In this document: one piece after another, positions 38,590-47,554 of the stretch
Layout of the letters: each line of letters begins with the position of its first letter
How positions within the stretch are numbered: the stretch's first letter is position 1
Origin: Nocardioides alkalitolerans DSM 16699
Lineage (GTDB): Bacteria > Actinomycetota > Actinomycetes > Propionibacteriales > Nocardioidaceae
Reading direction: 5' to 3'
Length of the DNA stretch: 64,000 nucleotides
NCBI RefSeq assembly: GCF_000426525.1
Contig: NZ_AUFN01000017.1
Span: forward strand, 62,001 to 126,000
Program-made: the position numbers and the translations under genes
The notes under the pieces: model-generated
The model's database searches: none
Told to the model about the DNA's origin: nothing
What the model saw: the letters and a program-made list of their open reading frames with translations, nothing else

Positions 38590-38680
38590 GCCGGCCGTAG
38601 GGACGTCCCGCCGCCCGGCGCCCGGTCACGGGCCAAACCAGTCGCCAGAGTTCGCCCCTGCGACCTACTCTGGGAGGCGT

Positions 38681-40219
38681 ATGAGTAACGCACACGACTT
38701 CTCCCTCGCCTCCGAGCTCGCCGCCACCGACGGCTGGGACTCCGACGACGAGCCCCTGGACGCGACCGACGAGCTCGACGACGAGCTCGACGACACCGAG
38801 GACGACGGGTTCGTCTCCGGCTACGACGACGACGAGCCCGACCCCGAGACCCTCACCGTCGGCGCCATGGAGCTGGCCGAGCGCCACCAGCTGCGCCGCG
38901 TCGCCAGCCTGCGCACCGAGCTCGAGGACATCACCGAGGTCGAGTACCGCCAGCTGCGGCTCGAGCGCGTCGTGCTCGTCGGCGTCTGGACCACCGGCAC
39001 CACGGAGGACGCCGAGAACTCGATGGCCGAGCTCGCCCTGCTCGCCGAGACCGCCGGCTCCGAGGTGCTCGAGGCCGTCTACCAGCGCCGGCAGACGCCC
39101 GACCCCGCGACGTACGTCGGTCGCGGCAAGGTCGACGGCATCCGCGAGATCGTGCAGGCCACCGGGGCCGACACGGTGATCTGCGACGGCGAGCTCGCCC
39201 CGAGCCAGCTGCGCAACCTGGAGGACCGGCTCAAGGTCAAGGTCGTCGACCGCACCGCGCTGATCCTCGACATCTTCGCCCAGCACGCGAAGAGCCGCGA
39301 GGGCCAGGCGCAGGTCGAGCTGGCGCAGCTCAGCTACATGAAGCAGCGCCTGCGCGGCTGGGGTGGCAACCTCTCGCGCCAGGCCGGTGGCCGGGTCGCC
39401 GGCGGTGCCGGTATCGGTGGCCGTGGTCCCGGTGAGACGAAGATCGAGACCGACCGTCGTCGCATCAACACCAAGATCGCCAAGCTGCGCCGCCAGCTCG
39501 CCCACATGAAGGGCACCCGCGACACGATGCGCTCCGAGCGCCAGCGCCACCAGGTGCCGAGCGTCGCCATCGCGGGCTACACGAACGCCGGCAAGTCCTC
39601 GCTCCTCAACCGCCTCACCGGCGCCGGGGTGCTCGTGGAGGACGCGCTGTTCGCCACCCTCGACCCCACGACGCGTCGTACGACGACGCCCGACGGCCGC
39701 GTCTACACGATGTCCGACACCGTCGGGTTCGTGCGGCACCTGCCCCACCAGCTCGTCGAGGCGTTCCGCTCGACGCTGGAGGAGGTCGCGGACTCCGACC
39801 TCGTGCTCCACGTCGTCGACGGCTCGCACCCCGACCCGGAGGGCCAGATCGCGGCCGTCCGCGAGGTCTTCGCCGAGATCGGCGCCGACAAGGTGCCCGA
39901 GCTGATCGTCATCAACAAGGCCGACGCGGCCGACCCCCTCGTGCTCGCCCGCATCCAGCAGCGCGAGCCGCACTCGGTGGTCGTCAGCGCGAAGACCGGC
40001 CAGGGCATGGACGAGGCGCTGCGCGTCATCGAGGGCGAGCTGCCGCACCCGGCGGAGCCGTTCGACGTGCTCGTGCCCTACGCCCGCGGCGACCTGATGA
40101 ACCGCATCCACCAGCAGGGCGAGATCGAGGCGCTGGAGCACACGGCCGACGGCACGCGTGTCTCGGGACGCACCAACGCGGCCCTCGCGGGCGAGCTCGC
40201 GACGTACGCGGTCGGCTGA
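38681..40219 (+). CDS. hflX: GTPase HflX
   Basis: This 512-residue ribosome-splitting GTPase has an acidic N-terminal extension (about residues 17-55, Asp/Glu-rich), the HflX domain with YVGRGKVDGI, a glycine-rich segment (RQAGGRVAGGAGIGGRGPGE), and a G domain with G1 GYTNAGKSS (about 300), G3 DTVGF and G4 NKAD. It separates stalled 70S ribosomes, notably in heat and antibiotic stress. Position after miaA-dapF is widely conserved. The next gene is secDF, 145 bp away. Confidence 0.95.
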   Translation: MSNAHDFSLASELAATDGWDSDDEPLDATDELDDELDDTEDDGFVSGYDDDEPDPETLTVGAMELAERHQLRRVASLRTELEDITEVEYRQLRLERVVLVGVWTTGTTEDAENSMAELALLAETAGSEVLEAVYQRRQTPDPATYVGRGKVDGIREIVQATGADTVICDGELAPSQLRNLEDRLKVKVVDRTALILDIFAQHAKSREGQAQVELAQLSYMKQRLRGWGGNLSRQAGGRVAGGAGIGGRGPGETKIETDRRRINTKIAKLRRQLAHMKGTRDTMRSERQRHQVPSVAIAGYTNAGKSSLLNRLTGAGVLVEDALFATLDPTTRRTTTPDGRVYTMSDTVGFVRHLPHQLVEAFRSTLEEVADSDLVLHVVDGSHPDPEGQIAAVREVFAEIGADKVPELIVINKADAADPLVLARIQQREPHSVVVSAKTGQGMDEALRVIEGELPHPAEPFDVLVPYARGDLMNRIHQQGEIEALEHTADGTRVSGRTNAALAGELATYAVG

Positions 40220-40364
40220 CGAACCCGTCGGTCGGACCCGGCCCGGGGCTCACCCCGCCGGGGGAGGAACACGCCCGTGCGCCGGGATGCGGGGCGGCTG
40301 CACGCGGTCTGTAGTCTTGCGCCGTTTGTTGTCCGGATCCTCCCTCGCCCAGAGCAGGTAGTGC

Positions 40365-42668
40365 ATGTCTCGCGGAATTTTCCTCCGACTGCTGTTCGTC
40401 ATCGCCCTGCTCGCCGCCTGCGGCGCGGCGGCGTGGAAGATCGAGCCGAACCTCGGTATCGACCTCGAGGGCGGCAGCCAGATCACGGTCACCGTGCTCT
40501 CCGACGAGGAGGGCGAGACGCCGTCGGCCGACCAGGTCGACCAGGTCGTCGAGGTGCTCCGCCAGCGTGTCGACGGCCTCGGCGTCAGCGAGGCGACGGT
40601 CGTCCGCTCGGGCTCCAACCGCATCATCGCGGAGCTCCCCGGCCTGCAGGACCCCGACCAGGCGCTCCAGGTCATCGGCCAGACCGCCCAGCTCGAGGTG
40701 CGTCCGGTGCTCGACCCCACCACGCTGACCGAGGCTCCGGTCGACATCGCGGAGGCGGCGGACGACCAGCCCGCCTCCACCGTCGACGAGGACGGCGCAC
40801 CGCTCGCGGTGGGCCCGGTCGCGCTCAAGGGCGACGAGATCACCGGGGCGCAGGCCGTGCAGCCGCAGGACGCGGTGGGCTGGGCCGTCACGGTCGACTT
40901 CTCCGACTCGGGCTCCGACGCGTTCGGCGACCTGAGCCGCGAGGCCGCCTGCGCCACCGGCGACGCGAGCCGCATCGCGATCCTGCTCGACGACAAGGCG
41001 ATCTCGTCGCCGCAGGTCACCGTGCAGTGCGGCGCCTCGATCACGGGCTCGACCCAGATCACCGGTGACTTCACGCAGCAGACCGCCGACGACCTCGCCG
41101 TCCTCATCGAGGGCGGCTCGCTGCCGCTGCGCATCGCGAGCGAGGCCGACGGCGCCGACATCGCGCCCGACGTGCGCACCATCGGCCCGACCCTCGGTGC
41201 CGCCGCCATCAAGGCGTCCGCCGAGGCCGGCATCATCGGTGTGGCCCTCACCGGCATCTTCATCATCATCGTCTACCGCCTCGTCGGCTTCCTCGCGACG
41301 GCCGCGCTGACGTCGTACGCCCTCATCTCCTACGCCCTGCTCGTCTTCCTCGGCGCGACGCTGACGCTCCCCGGCCTCGCGGGCTTCGTGCTCGCGATCG
41401 GCATGGCGATCGACGCGAACGTGCTCGTGTTCGAGAGAGCCAGGGAGGAGTACGCCGCCAACAAGGCCGGCGGCATGAGGCGGGCCCTGCAGATCGGCTT
41501 CAACAAGGCGTTCACCGCCATCCTCGACACCAACGTCACGACCCTCATCGCGGCAGCGCTGCTCTACTTCCTGGCCTCCGGCCCCGTGCGGGGCTTCGGC
41601 GTCACGCTGGCCATCGGTGTCATCGCGTCGATGGTCTCGGCGCTGATCATCGCCCGCGTGCTCACCGAGGTCGCGGTCTCGAGCCGCTTCGTGGCCCGCC
41701 GACCGCGCATCACGGGTCTCGACAACATCGGTCGGGTCCGGGTGTGGCTGGAGAAGAAGAACTTCCAGATCATCCCGAAGCGCAAGGTGCTGCTCATCGC
41801 GGCGTCGATCTTCTTCGTCGCGATGGTCGCCGGCATCGGCGTGAAGGGCCTCAACCTCGGCCTCGAGTTCACCGGTGGCCGCAACGTGGTCTACGCGACC
41901 ACCGAGCCGATCTCGGCCGACGACGCCCGCCAGGTCGTCGCCGACGCGGGCTTCCCCGAGGCGACCGTGCAGACGGCCGACGAGGGCGACATCTCCGTGC
42001 GCACCGGTCGCATCACCGACGAGGAGGAGCAGCAGATCCGCGACGCCCTCGACGCCGAGGTCGGTGTCTCCGACGTGGTCGCCGACGACAGCCTCGGCGC
42101 AGCGCTGGGTGGCGAGCTGCAGCGCAACGCCCTCATCGCGTTCCTCGTGGGTCTCGCCCTGCAGATGGCCTACCTGGCCTTCCGCTTCAAGTGGACCTTC
42201 GGCGCCGCTGCCGTGGCGGTCATGTTCCACGACGTGCTGATCGTCATCGGCGCCTTCGCGTGGCTCGGCAAGCCGGTCGACGGCGTGTTCCTCGCCGCGG
42301 CCCTCACCATCATCGGCCTGTCGGTGAACGACACCATCGTGGTGTTCGACCGCATCCGCGAGAAATGGTGGGCGTCGACCGACGAGAAGTTCATCGACAT
42401 CGCCAACAAGGCCACGCTCGACACCATGCCGCGCACGGTCAACACCGGTCTGGGCTCGCTGTTCATCCTCGGTGCCCTGGCGCTGGTCGGTGGTGACTCG
42501 CTGCAGGACTTCTCCATCGCCCTGCTCATCGGCCTCAGCGTCGCCCTGCTGTCGTCGGTCTTCGTGGCCACGCCGATCCTCACCTACCTGCAGGAGAAGG
42601 CACCCTTCAAGCGCGAGAAGCGCGAGAAGGTCGTGCGCGACGAGACCGACTCCGGCGCCGTCGTCTGA
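40365..42668 (+). CDS. secDF: Protein translocase SecDF, fused
   Basis: This 767-residue protein joins SecD and SecF in one chain. SecD: helix 1 (about 5-27), PNLGIDLEGGSQITV, a periplasmic domain, then five helices with AIGMAIDANVLVFERAREE near 345. SecF begins about residue 465 with KVLLIAASIFFVAMVAG and has LNLGLEFTGGR and a second IGLSVNDTIVVFDRIRE. SecDF uses the proton gradient to finish Sec export. Actinobacteria normally have separate secD and secF in the ruv-yajC region, so this is probably an additional copy; I cannot see the other one. Confidence 0.93.
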   Translation: MSRGIFLRLLFVIALLAACGAAAWKIEPNLGIDLEGGSQITVTVLSDEEGETPSADQVDQVVEVLRQRVDGLGVSEATVVRSGSNRIIAELPGLQDPDQALQVIGQTAQLEVRPVLDPTTLTEAPVDIAEAADDQPASTVDEDGAPLAVGPVALKGDEITGAQAVQPQDAVGWAVTVDFSDSGSDAFGDLSREAACATGDASRIAILLDDKAISSPQVTVQCGASITGSTQITGDFTQQTADDLAVLIEGGSLPLRIASEADGADIAPDVRTIGPTLGAAAIKASAEAGIIGVALTGIFIIIVYRLVGFLATAALTSYALISYALLVFLGATLTLPGLAGFVLAIGMAIDANVLVFERAREEYAANKAGGMRRALQIGFNKAFTAILDTNVTTLIAAALLYFLASGPVRGFGVTLAIGVIASMVSALIIARVLTEVAVSSRFVARRPRITGLDNIGRVRVWLEKKNFQIIPKRKVLLIAASIFFVAMVAGIGVKGLNLGLEFTGGRNVVYATTEPISADDARQVVADAGFPEATVQTADEGDISVRTGRITDEEEQQIRDALDAEVGVSDVVADDSLGAALGGELQRNALIAFLVGLALQMAYLAFRFKWTFGAAAVAVMFHDVLIVIGAFAWLGKPVDGVFLAAALTIIGLSVNDTIVVFDRIREKWWASTDEKFIDIANKATLDTMPRTVNTGLGSLFILGALALVGGDSLQDFSIALLIGLSVALLSSVFVATPILTYLQEKAPFKREKREKVVRDETDSGAVV

Positions 42669-42690
42669 CCGCTGCTCCCGTACGACGCCC

Positions 42691-42724
42691 CGGCCGGGCA
42701 CCCCTCGCGGGGTGTCCGGCCGGT
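42691..42724 (+). terminator. secDF terminator
   Basis: Arms 42691-42705 and 42710-42724 pair over 15 bp (one G-T-type mismatch) with a 4-nt loop TCGC. Confidence 0.82.
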
Positions 42725-42757
42725 GTCGTCCCAGGCGACGAGCAAATCGTGAAGCAT

Positions 42758-42770
42758 CTACATGATGTAG
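42758..42770. promoter_or_regulatory. MarR self-operator candidate
   Basis: CTACATGATGTAG is a 5-3-5 palindrome, 13 bp before the MarR start, within a clearly AT-rich patch. It overlaps the most probable -10 region, which fits autorepression. Confidence 0.6.
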
Positions 42771-42783
42771 TAGCATCACCGCC

Positions 42784-43242
42784 ATGTCCGACGCCCCGCC
42801 CACCCTCCCCGAGACCGCGCTCGACCGGTTGCTCGAGCTGACGCTGACGGTGCAGGACGACATGACGTCCGGCCTCTCGGCCCTCGGGCTCACCGAGTCG
42901 CGCACCCACCTGCTGTGGGTCATCGCCGCTGGCGGCCCGCAGACCCAGCAGGCGCTGGCCGCTACGCTCGGGGTCAGCCCCCGCAACGTCACCGGGCTCG
43001 TCGACGGGCTCGTGGCCGGCGGCTTCGTCACCCGCGAGCCGCACCCCACCGACCGGCGCGCCACGCTCGTGACCCCGACGCCCCACGGCGCCGAGGTCAT
43101 CGCCGGCCTGGTCGCGGGTCGCCGTACCCTCGCCGACCAGCTCTTCGGCGACCACCCCGCCGCCGAGCTCGAGCGCCTCGTCGGCGACCTCGCGGCCCTC
43201 ACCGCGCGGTTGCGGCGACTGGTCGAGGAGGCCTCGCCATGA
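42784..43242 (+). CDS. MarR family transcriptional regulator
   Basis: This 152-residue winged-helix protein has the recognition helix region LAATLGVSPRNVTGLVDGLV and the wing HPTDRRATLVTPT. Its ATG at 42784 lies 13 bp after a palindrome, indicating autoregulation. It overlaps the next gene by 4 bp (ATGA at 43239-43242), so it is co-transcribed with the membrane protein, which is the likely physiological output, possibly an efflux or envelope function. Confidence 0.88.
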   Translation: MSDAPPTLPETALDRLLELTLTVQDDMTSGLSALGLTESRTHLLWVIAAGGPQTQQALAATLGVSPRNVTGLVDGLVAGGFVTREPHPTDRRATLVTPTPHGAEVIAGLVAGRRTLADQLFGDHPAAELERLVGDLAALTARLRRLVEEASP

Positions 43243-43925
43243 CCGACGACACCCCCCGCGTGCCCGTCACGGCGCCCGGACGCCTCGGCACCGCCGGCCT
43301 CGTCCGGCGCCTGCTCGCCGCGGAGGTCGCGGGCTACCGCAGCATCGGTCGGTGGCTCCGGCGCCGCCCGGCCGTGCCCGCCGACCACGAGCCGGTCGGC
43401 TACTCCCAGATCGTCGGTCCGATGCTGTGGCTCTTCGTCTTCGGCTCGGCCGTCGAGGTGCCGGTGGTGCACGTGCTGCTGCACCGGTGGCCGGCCGTGC
43501 AGTGGCCGGTGACCGTCGTCGGCGTGTGGAGCCTGGTCTGGATGATCGGCCTCCTCGCCGCGCTGCGCACCCACCCCCACCTCCTCGGCCCGGCCCACCT
43601 GCGTGTCCGGGCGGGCGCGACGGTCGACGTCGCGGTCCCGTACGACGAGGTGGTCGCGGTCGTCACCAGCGAGCGGGAGCTGCCGGACTCCCTGAAGACC
43701 GTCTGGGCCGAGGAGGAGACCGACGGCGTCGGGGTCTGGTACGCCGTGGGCGTCTCCGGTCGCACCAACGTCCAGCTGCGGCTGGCCCGCCCGCTTGCCG
43801 TGCCGGCGCCGGGACTGCGGGCCGCGGGCGAGGTGGGGGCCACCACGATCGGGCTGTGGGCGGACGACCCGCGGGCGCTGCGGCGGGCGCTCGAGGAGCG
43901 GCTGGCCGCCGCACGACGCGGCTGA
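43239..43925 (+). CDS. Two-helix membrane protein of unknown function
   Basis: This 228-residue protein has two hydrophobic helices (about residues 58-80, VGPMLWLFVFGSAVEVPVV, and about 88-110, TVVGVWSLVWMIGLLAAL) between a basic N-terminus and a soluble beta-rich C-terminal domain (about 120-228). The arrangement resembles bacterial PH-domain membrane proteins, but I cannot confirm it. It overlaps the MarR gene and should be induced by whatever ligand releases that regulator. Confidence 0.65.
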   Translation: MTDDTPRVPVTAPGRLGTAGLVRRLLAAEVAGYRSIGRWLRRRPAVPADHEPVGYSQIVGPMLWLFVFGSAVEVPVVHVLLHRWPAVQWPVTVVGVWSLVWMIGLLAALRTHPHLLGPAHLRVRAGATVDVAVPYDEVVAVVTSERELPDSLKTVWAEEETDGVGVWYAVGVSGRTNVQLRLARPLAVPAPGLRAAGEVGATTIGLWADDPRALRRALEERLAAARRG

Positions 43926-43993
43926 CGATGCCCGCCCCGGCGACCTGTTGACGGGGGTCCGCGTCCGTCGGCGGTCGCGGCTAGGGTTCTCGG

Positions 43994-46060
43994 GTGCCTG
44001 AGCAGACCCCCGCCCCGACCGCCCGTGTGCGCGAGGTCCTCGCGACCGCGGTGTCGGGCCTCGGCGGGTCGGAGCGCGCCGGCCAGGTGCAGATGGCCGA
44101 GGCCGTCACGCGGGCGCTGACCGAGGAGGAGCACCTGCTCGTCCAGGCCGGCACCGGCACCGGCAAGTCGCTCGCCTACCTCGTGCCCGCGATGCTCCAC
44201 CGCCAGCGGGTCGTCATCGCGACCGCGACGCTGGCGCTGCAGCACCAGCTCGTCGAGCGCGACCTGCCCCGGCTCGTCGAGGCGGTGAAGAAGGAGAAGG
44301 GCGTCGACACGTCCTACGCCGTGCTCAAGGGGCGCTCGAACTACGCGTGCCTGCACCGCATCCGCGAGGGCGTGCCCAACGACCAGGGCGTGCTCGTCGA
44401 CGTGCCCGAGGGCTCGCTGGGTGCCGAGGTGCTGGCGCTGCGCACCTGGGCCGAGAAGCAGGCCGAGACCGCCGGGCCGGGCGACAAGGACCACGCGCCC
44501 CGCCACAACGACCGCACCTGGCGCCAGGTGAGCGTCTCCGCGCGGGAGTGCCTCGGGGCGGCCCGCTGCGCGTACGGGGAGGAGTGCTTCGCCGAGCGCG
44601 CGAAGGAGAAGGCGGCCCAGTCGCAGCTCGTCGTCACCAACCACTCCCTGCTCGCGATCGACGCGATCGAGGGCATCCCGATGATCCCGGAGTACGACGC
44701 CGTGGTCGTCGACGAGGCCCACGAGCTCGTCGCCCGCGTCACCCAGGCGGCCACCGACGAGCTGAGCGCCAACGACGTCGACCGCGCCGCCCGCCGCGCG
44801 CAGAAGCACGCCGGCGACGGCCAGGGGCTCGGCAACCCGGCCGACGACCTGGGCGACGCCTCCGAGTCGCTCCGGGCGGCGATGGCCGACCTCGAGGGCG
44901 GCCGCATCGACCGTCCCGACGACGCGCTCGCCGACGCCCTCGTGCTGGTGCGCGACGCGGCCCGCGACTGCGTCTCGGCCATGGCGCAGGCCGCGAAGGG
45001 CCAGGGCCAGGCCGAGGAGCCCGATGCCGGCCGTGCCCAGGCCAAGGCCGCGGTGCAGGAGGTCTTCGCGACCGCCGAACGCATGGCCGCGGGCTCCGAC
45101 GCCGACGTGCTCTGGCTGTCGCGGCCCTACCAGGGCTCCGGACGCGAGCGTCAGCCCGACCGGCTGTGCATCGCCCCGCTGCAGGTGTGGGGCCAGATGC
45201 GCGACCGGCTGCTCGCCGAGTCCACCGTCGTCTTCACGAGCGCGACCCTCATGCTCGGCGGCAACTTCGACGCCGTCGCCGCGACGGTCGGTCTCAAGCC
45301 GTCCGAGCGGGTGCCGGAGAACGCGCCCGACGACACCGGGGCCGCCGAGGTGGCCGAGCGCGGCGAGGACGTGCTGCCGTGGCGCGGCCTCGACGTCGGC
45401 TCGCCGTTCGACTACGGCAAGCAGGGCATCCTGTACGTCGCCCGCTCGCTGCCGCAGCCCGGACGCGACGGGCTCGGCGCGGCGCAGATCGACGAGATCG
45501 TGCGGCTCGTCGACGCCGCCGAGGGCCGCACGCTCGGACTGTTCTCCTCGCGCCGCGCGGCCGAGGCCGCCGCGGAGGCGGTGCGGGAGCGGCTGCCACA
45601 CCTCACCACCCTCGCCCAGGGCGACGCCCAGCTCTCCGAGCTCACGCGCCAGTTCGTCGGCGACCCCCACACGAACCTCTTCGGCACCCTCGGGCTGTGG
45701 CAGGGCCTCGACGTGCCCGGCGACACCTGCCAGCTGGTGATCATCGACCGGATCCCGTTCCCGCGCCCGGACGACCCGCTGATGTCGGCGCGCCAGCGCG
45801 CGGCCGACGCCGCCGGCGGCAACGGCTTCATGCAGGTCGCCGCCACCCACGCCGCCCTGCTGCTCGCCCAGGGCGCCGGCCGCCTGATCCGGACCACGAG
45901 CGACCGCGGCGTCGTCGCCATGCTCGACCCGCGCCTGGTCACCGCGCGCTACGGACGGTTCCTCGAGGCCAGCCTGCCGAGCATGTGGCGCACCCTCGAC
46001 GGCGACGTCGCGGTGAAGGCCCTGGCGCGGCTCTCCGCGGCGGCCGGCTCCGAGAGCTGA
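43994..46060 (+). CDS. dinG: DinG/XPD-type ATP-dependent DNA helicase
   Basis: This 688-residue superfamily 2 helicase starts with GTG at 43994. Walker A is QAGTGTGKSLAYL (about 51), the DEAH box is VVDEAHEL (about 238), and cysteines in NYACLHR and ECLGAARCAYGEECF (about 118-200) form the 4Fe-4S cluster of the XPD/DinG type. Motifs V-VI appear as LWQGLDVPGD and GAGRLIRT. These helicases unwind 5'-to-3' and resolve R-loops or G-quadruplexes. A tandem 32-bp-period repeat begins 7 bp after the stop codon. Confidence 0.93.
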   Translation: MPEQTPAPTARVREVLATAVSGLGGSERAGQVQMAEAVTRALTEEEHLLVQAGTGTGKSLAYLVPAMLHRQRVVIATATLALQHQLVERDLPRLVEAVKKEKGVDTSYAVLKGRSNYACLHRIREGVPNDQGVLVDVPEGSLGAEVLALRTWAEKQAETAGPGDKDHAPRHNDRTWRQVSVSARECLGAARCAYGEECFAERAKEKAAQSQLVVTNHSLLAIDAIEGIPMIPEYDAVVVDEAHELVARVTQAATDELSANDVDRAARRAQKHAGDGQGLGNPADDLGDASESLRAAMADLEGGRIDRPDDALADALVLVRDAARDCVSAMAQAAKGQGQAEEPDAGRAQAKAAVQEVFATAERMAAGSDADVLWLSRPYQGSGRERQPDRLCIAPLQVWGQMRDRLLAESTVVFTSATLMLGGNFDAVAATVGLKPSERVPENAPDDTGAAEVAERGEDVLPWRGLDVGSPFDYGKQGILYVARSLPQPGRDGLGAAQIDEIVRLVDAAEGRTLGLFSSRRAAEAAAEAVRERLPHLTTLAQGDAQLSELTRQFVGDPHTNLFGTLGLWQGLDVPGDTCQLVIIDRIPFPRPDDPLMSARQRAADAAGGNGFMQVAATHAALLLAQGAGRLIRTTSDRGVVAMLDPRLVTARYGRFLEASLPSMWRTLDGDVAVKALARLSAAAGSES

Positions 46061-46066
46061 GCCCGC

Positions 46067-46187
46067 GCGCCGAGTTGTCGGGTCTGCACGCGCGTACGGC
46101 GCCGAGTTGTCGGGTCTGCACGCCCGTACGGCGCCGAGTTGTCGGGTCTGCACGCTGGTGCGGCGCCGAGTTGTCGGGTCTGCCACG
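46067..46187. repeat. 32-bp-period repeat array, locus 2
   Basis: Four head-to-tail copies of a 24-bp unit (core GAGTTGTCGGGTCTGCAC) start at 46067, 46099, 46131 and 46163, giving an exact 32-bp period. The 8-bp fillers differ: CGCGTACG, CCCGTACG and CTGGTGCG. The fourth copy carries one extra C. Inverted versions of the same unit occur at 31010-31125. The array separates the convergent helicase and phosphatase genes. Confidence 0.9.
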
Positions 46188-46188
46188 C

Positions 46189-47553
46189 TCAGATGCGCGC
46201 CTGTCCCTCCCAGGCCTGGCGACCCGTCGGGAACGGCAGCCCGAGGAACTTCGCGACCGTCGGCGTGACGTCGACCGTCGTGGCCGGGAGCGGTGACGAC
46301 CCCGGGCGCACGATCGGGTGCCCGCCCGAGACGAAGAACGGGATCGGCGCGGTCGGCGGGTGGCCGTGGTTGCCCGGGATCGGGTTGCTCAGCACGTTCG
46401 GATCGCTGAACCGCCAACCGGCCTGGCAGTAGACGACGACGTCGCCGGCCTCCGGTCCGAGCCGCAGCTGCCGCTGGACCTTCGCGCGGTCGTAGACGCC
46501 CAGCACTCCGCGCTGCGCCCGCGCGATCGCGACCATCCGGTCGACGCCGGCCTGCCGCTGCGACGCCGGTCCGGTCCAGTAGAGGAGGTTCGCACCCCCG
46601 TTCTGGGCGATCTCGACCTTTCCCGCGAGGAACGGGTCGGCCGCCAGCGGGCGGGTCAGCGAGATGACGCGGTGGGGGAGCGACCAGTCCATCGAGTGGT
46701 CGGCCAGCACGACGACGATCGACTTCTCCCACCGACCGGTCGTCCTCAGCATCTGCACGAACCGGCCCACCTGGAGGTCGGTCGTGACCAGCGCCGTACG
46801 GCGGAGCACCTCGAGCGAGAGCCCGCCGGTGAGGTCCGTGTGGCCGACGCGGTCCACGTCGCCGAGGTTCACGAACACGAGGTGGGGGTCGAACCGCTCG
46901 ACGATGGAGAGCGTGGCGTCCATCGTGAAGCTGTCGGGCGCGTGCCCGGAGATCGGCACGATCGGCCGGGGCTCCCAGCGGTACGTCGCCTGCCGCCCGA
47001 AGATCCCGTAGAGGTACTCCTTGCTCAGCACGGTGCCGGAGGTCATGCCGTGCTTGCGTGCCCACCAGAGCAGCGTCGACGCCTTGAGGTCGCCTGGCCG
47101 GTCGAGCGTGCGCTCCTCGCCGAGGGCACGGTCGAAGAACGAGTTCGCCGGCACGCCGTTCCGGTCCGGACGCACCCCGGTCATCATCATGACGTGGTTG
47201 GGGATCGTCTCCATGACGGGCAGCGACCGCGCGGCGGGGTAGGTCGTGCCCGACGACCGCAGCGCCTTCAGGTTCGGCATGAGGCCGGAGTCGATCTCGT
47301 CGGGTCGGCAGCCGTCGACCACCAGCACGTACGCCCGGTTCCAGGTGCGGGGGGCGGCCACGGCCGTCTCCGCGCCGGGGGCGGCGGAGAAGAGGAGACC
47401 GGCCCCGCCCGCGCCCGCGACCTTGAGGAACGTACGGCGGTCGGCGGCGGGTCGGAGCCGCTCGCGCTCCGGGTCGCCGTCCAGGAACGGCGACGGCCCC
47501 CGCCGTACGGGAACGCAGCCACGGTGCTCGTGGCGCTGGGGGTGCTCGGTCAT
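46189..47553 (-). CDS. Tat-exported alkaline phosphatase/phosphodiesterase family protein
   Basis: This 454-residue protein has a twin-arginine signal DRRTFLKVAGAGGAGLLFSA at about residue 38 and the nucleotide pyrophosphatase/alkaline phosphatase fold: AYVLVVDGCRPDEID (metal Asp), the catalytic nucleophile region SLPVMETIPNHVMMMTGVRP (Thr in ETIPNH), LGDVDRVGHTD and LADHSMDW. It hydrolyses phosphodiester or phosphomonoester bonds outside the membrane. It begins one base after the PhoD stop, so these two phosphatases form an operon. Confidence 0.87.
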   Translation of the reverse strand: MTEHPQRHEHRGCVPVRRGPSPFLDGDPERERLRPAADRRTFLKVAGAGGAGLLFSAAPGAETAVAAPRTWNRAYVLVVDGCRPDEIDSGLMPNLKALRSSGTTYPAARSLPVMETIPNHVMMMTGVRPDRNGVPANSFFDRALGEERTLDRPGDLKASTLLWWARKHGMTSGTVLSKEYLYGIFGRQATYRWEPRPIVPISGHAPDSFTMDATLSIVERFDPHLVFVNLGDVDRVGHTDLTGGLSLEVLRRTALVTTDLQVGRFVQMLRTTGRWEKSIVVVLADHSMDWSLPHRVISLTRPLAADPFLAGKVEIAQNGGANLLYWTGPASQRQAGVDRMVAIARAQRGVLGVYDRAKVQRQLRLGPEAGDVVVYCQAGWRFSDPNVLSNPIPGNHGHPPTAPIPFFVSGGHPIVRPGSSPLPATTVDVTPTVAKFLGLPFPTGRQAWEGQARI

Positions 47554-47554
47554 C

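Noticed and set aside
40026..43598. Very long reading frame antisense to hflX and secDF
   Set aside because: It lies opposite well-recognised genes, has low-complexity Arg/Gly/Asp-rich sequence and is an artefact of the high GC content. The same holds for long antisense frames at 43400-47065 and 56887-59670.
46067..46187. Possible CRISPR array (regular repeats with variable fillers)
   Set aside because: Repeat units are 24 bp but the fillers are only 8 bp, too short for spacers, and no cas gene is present.
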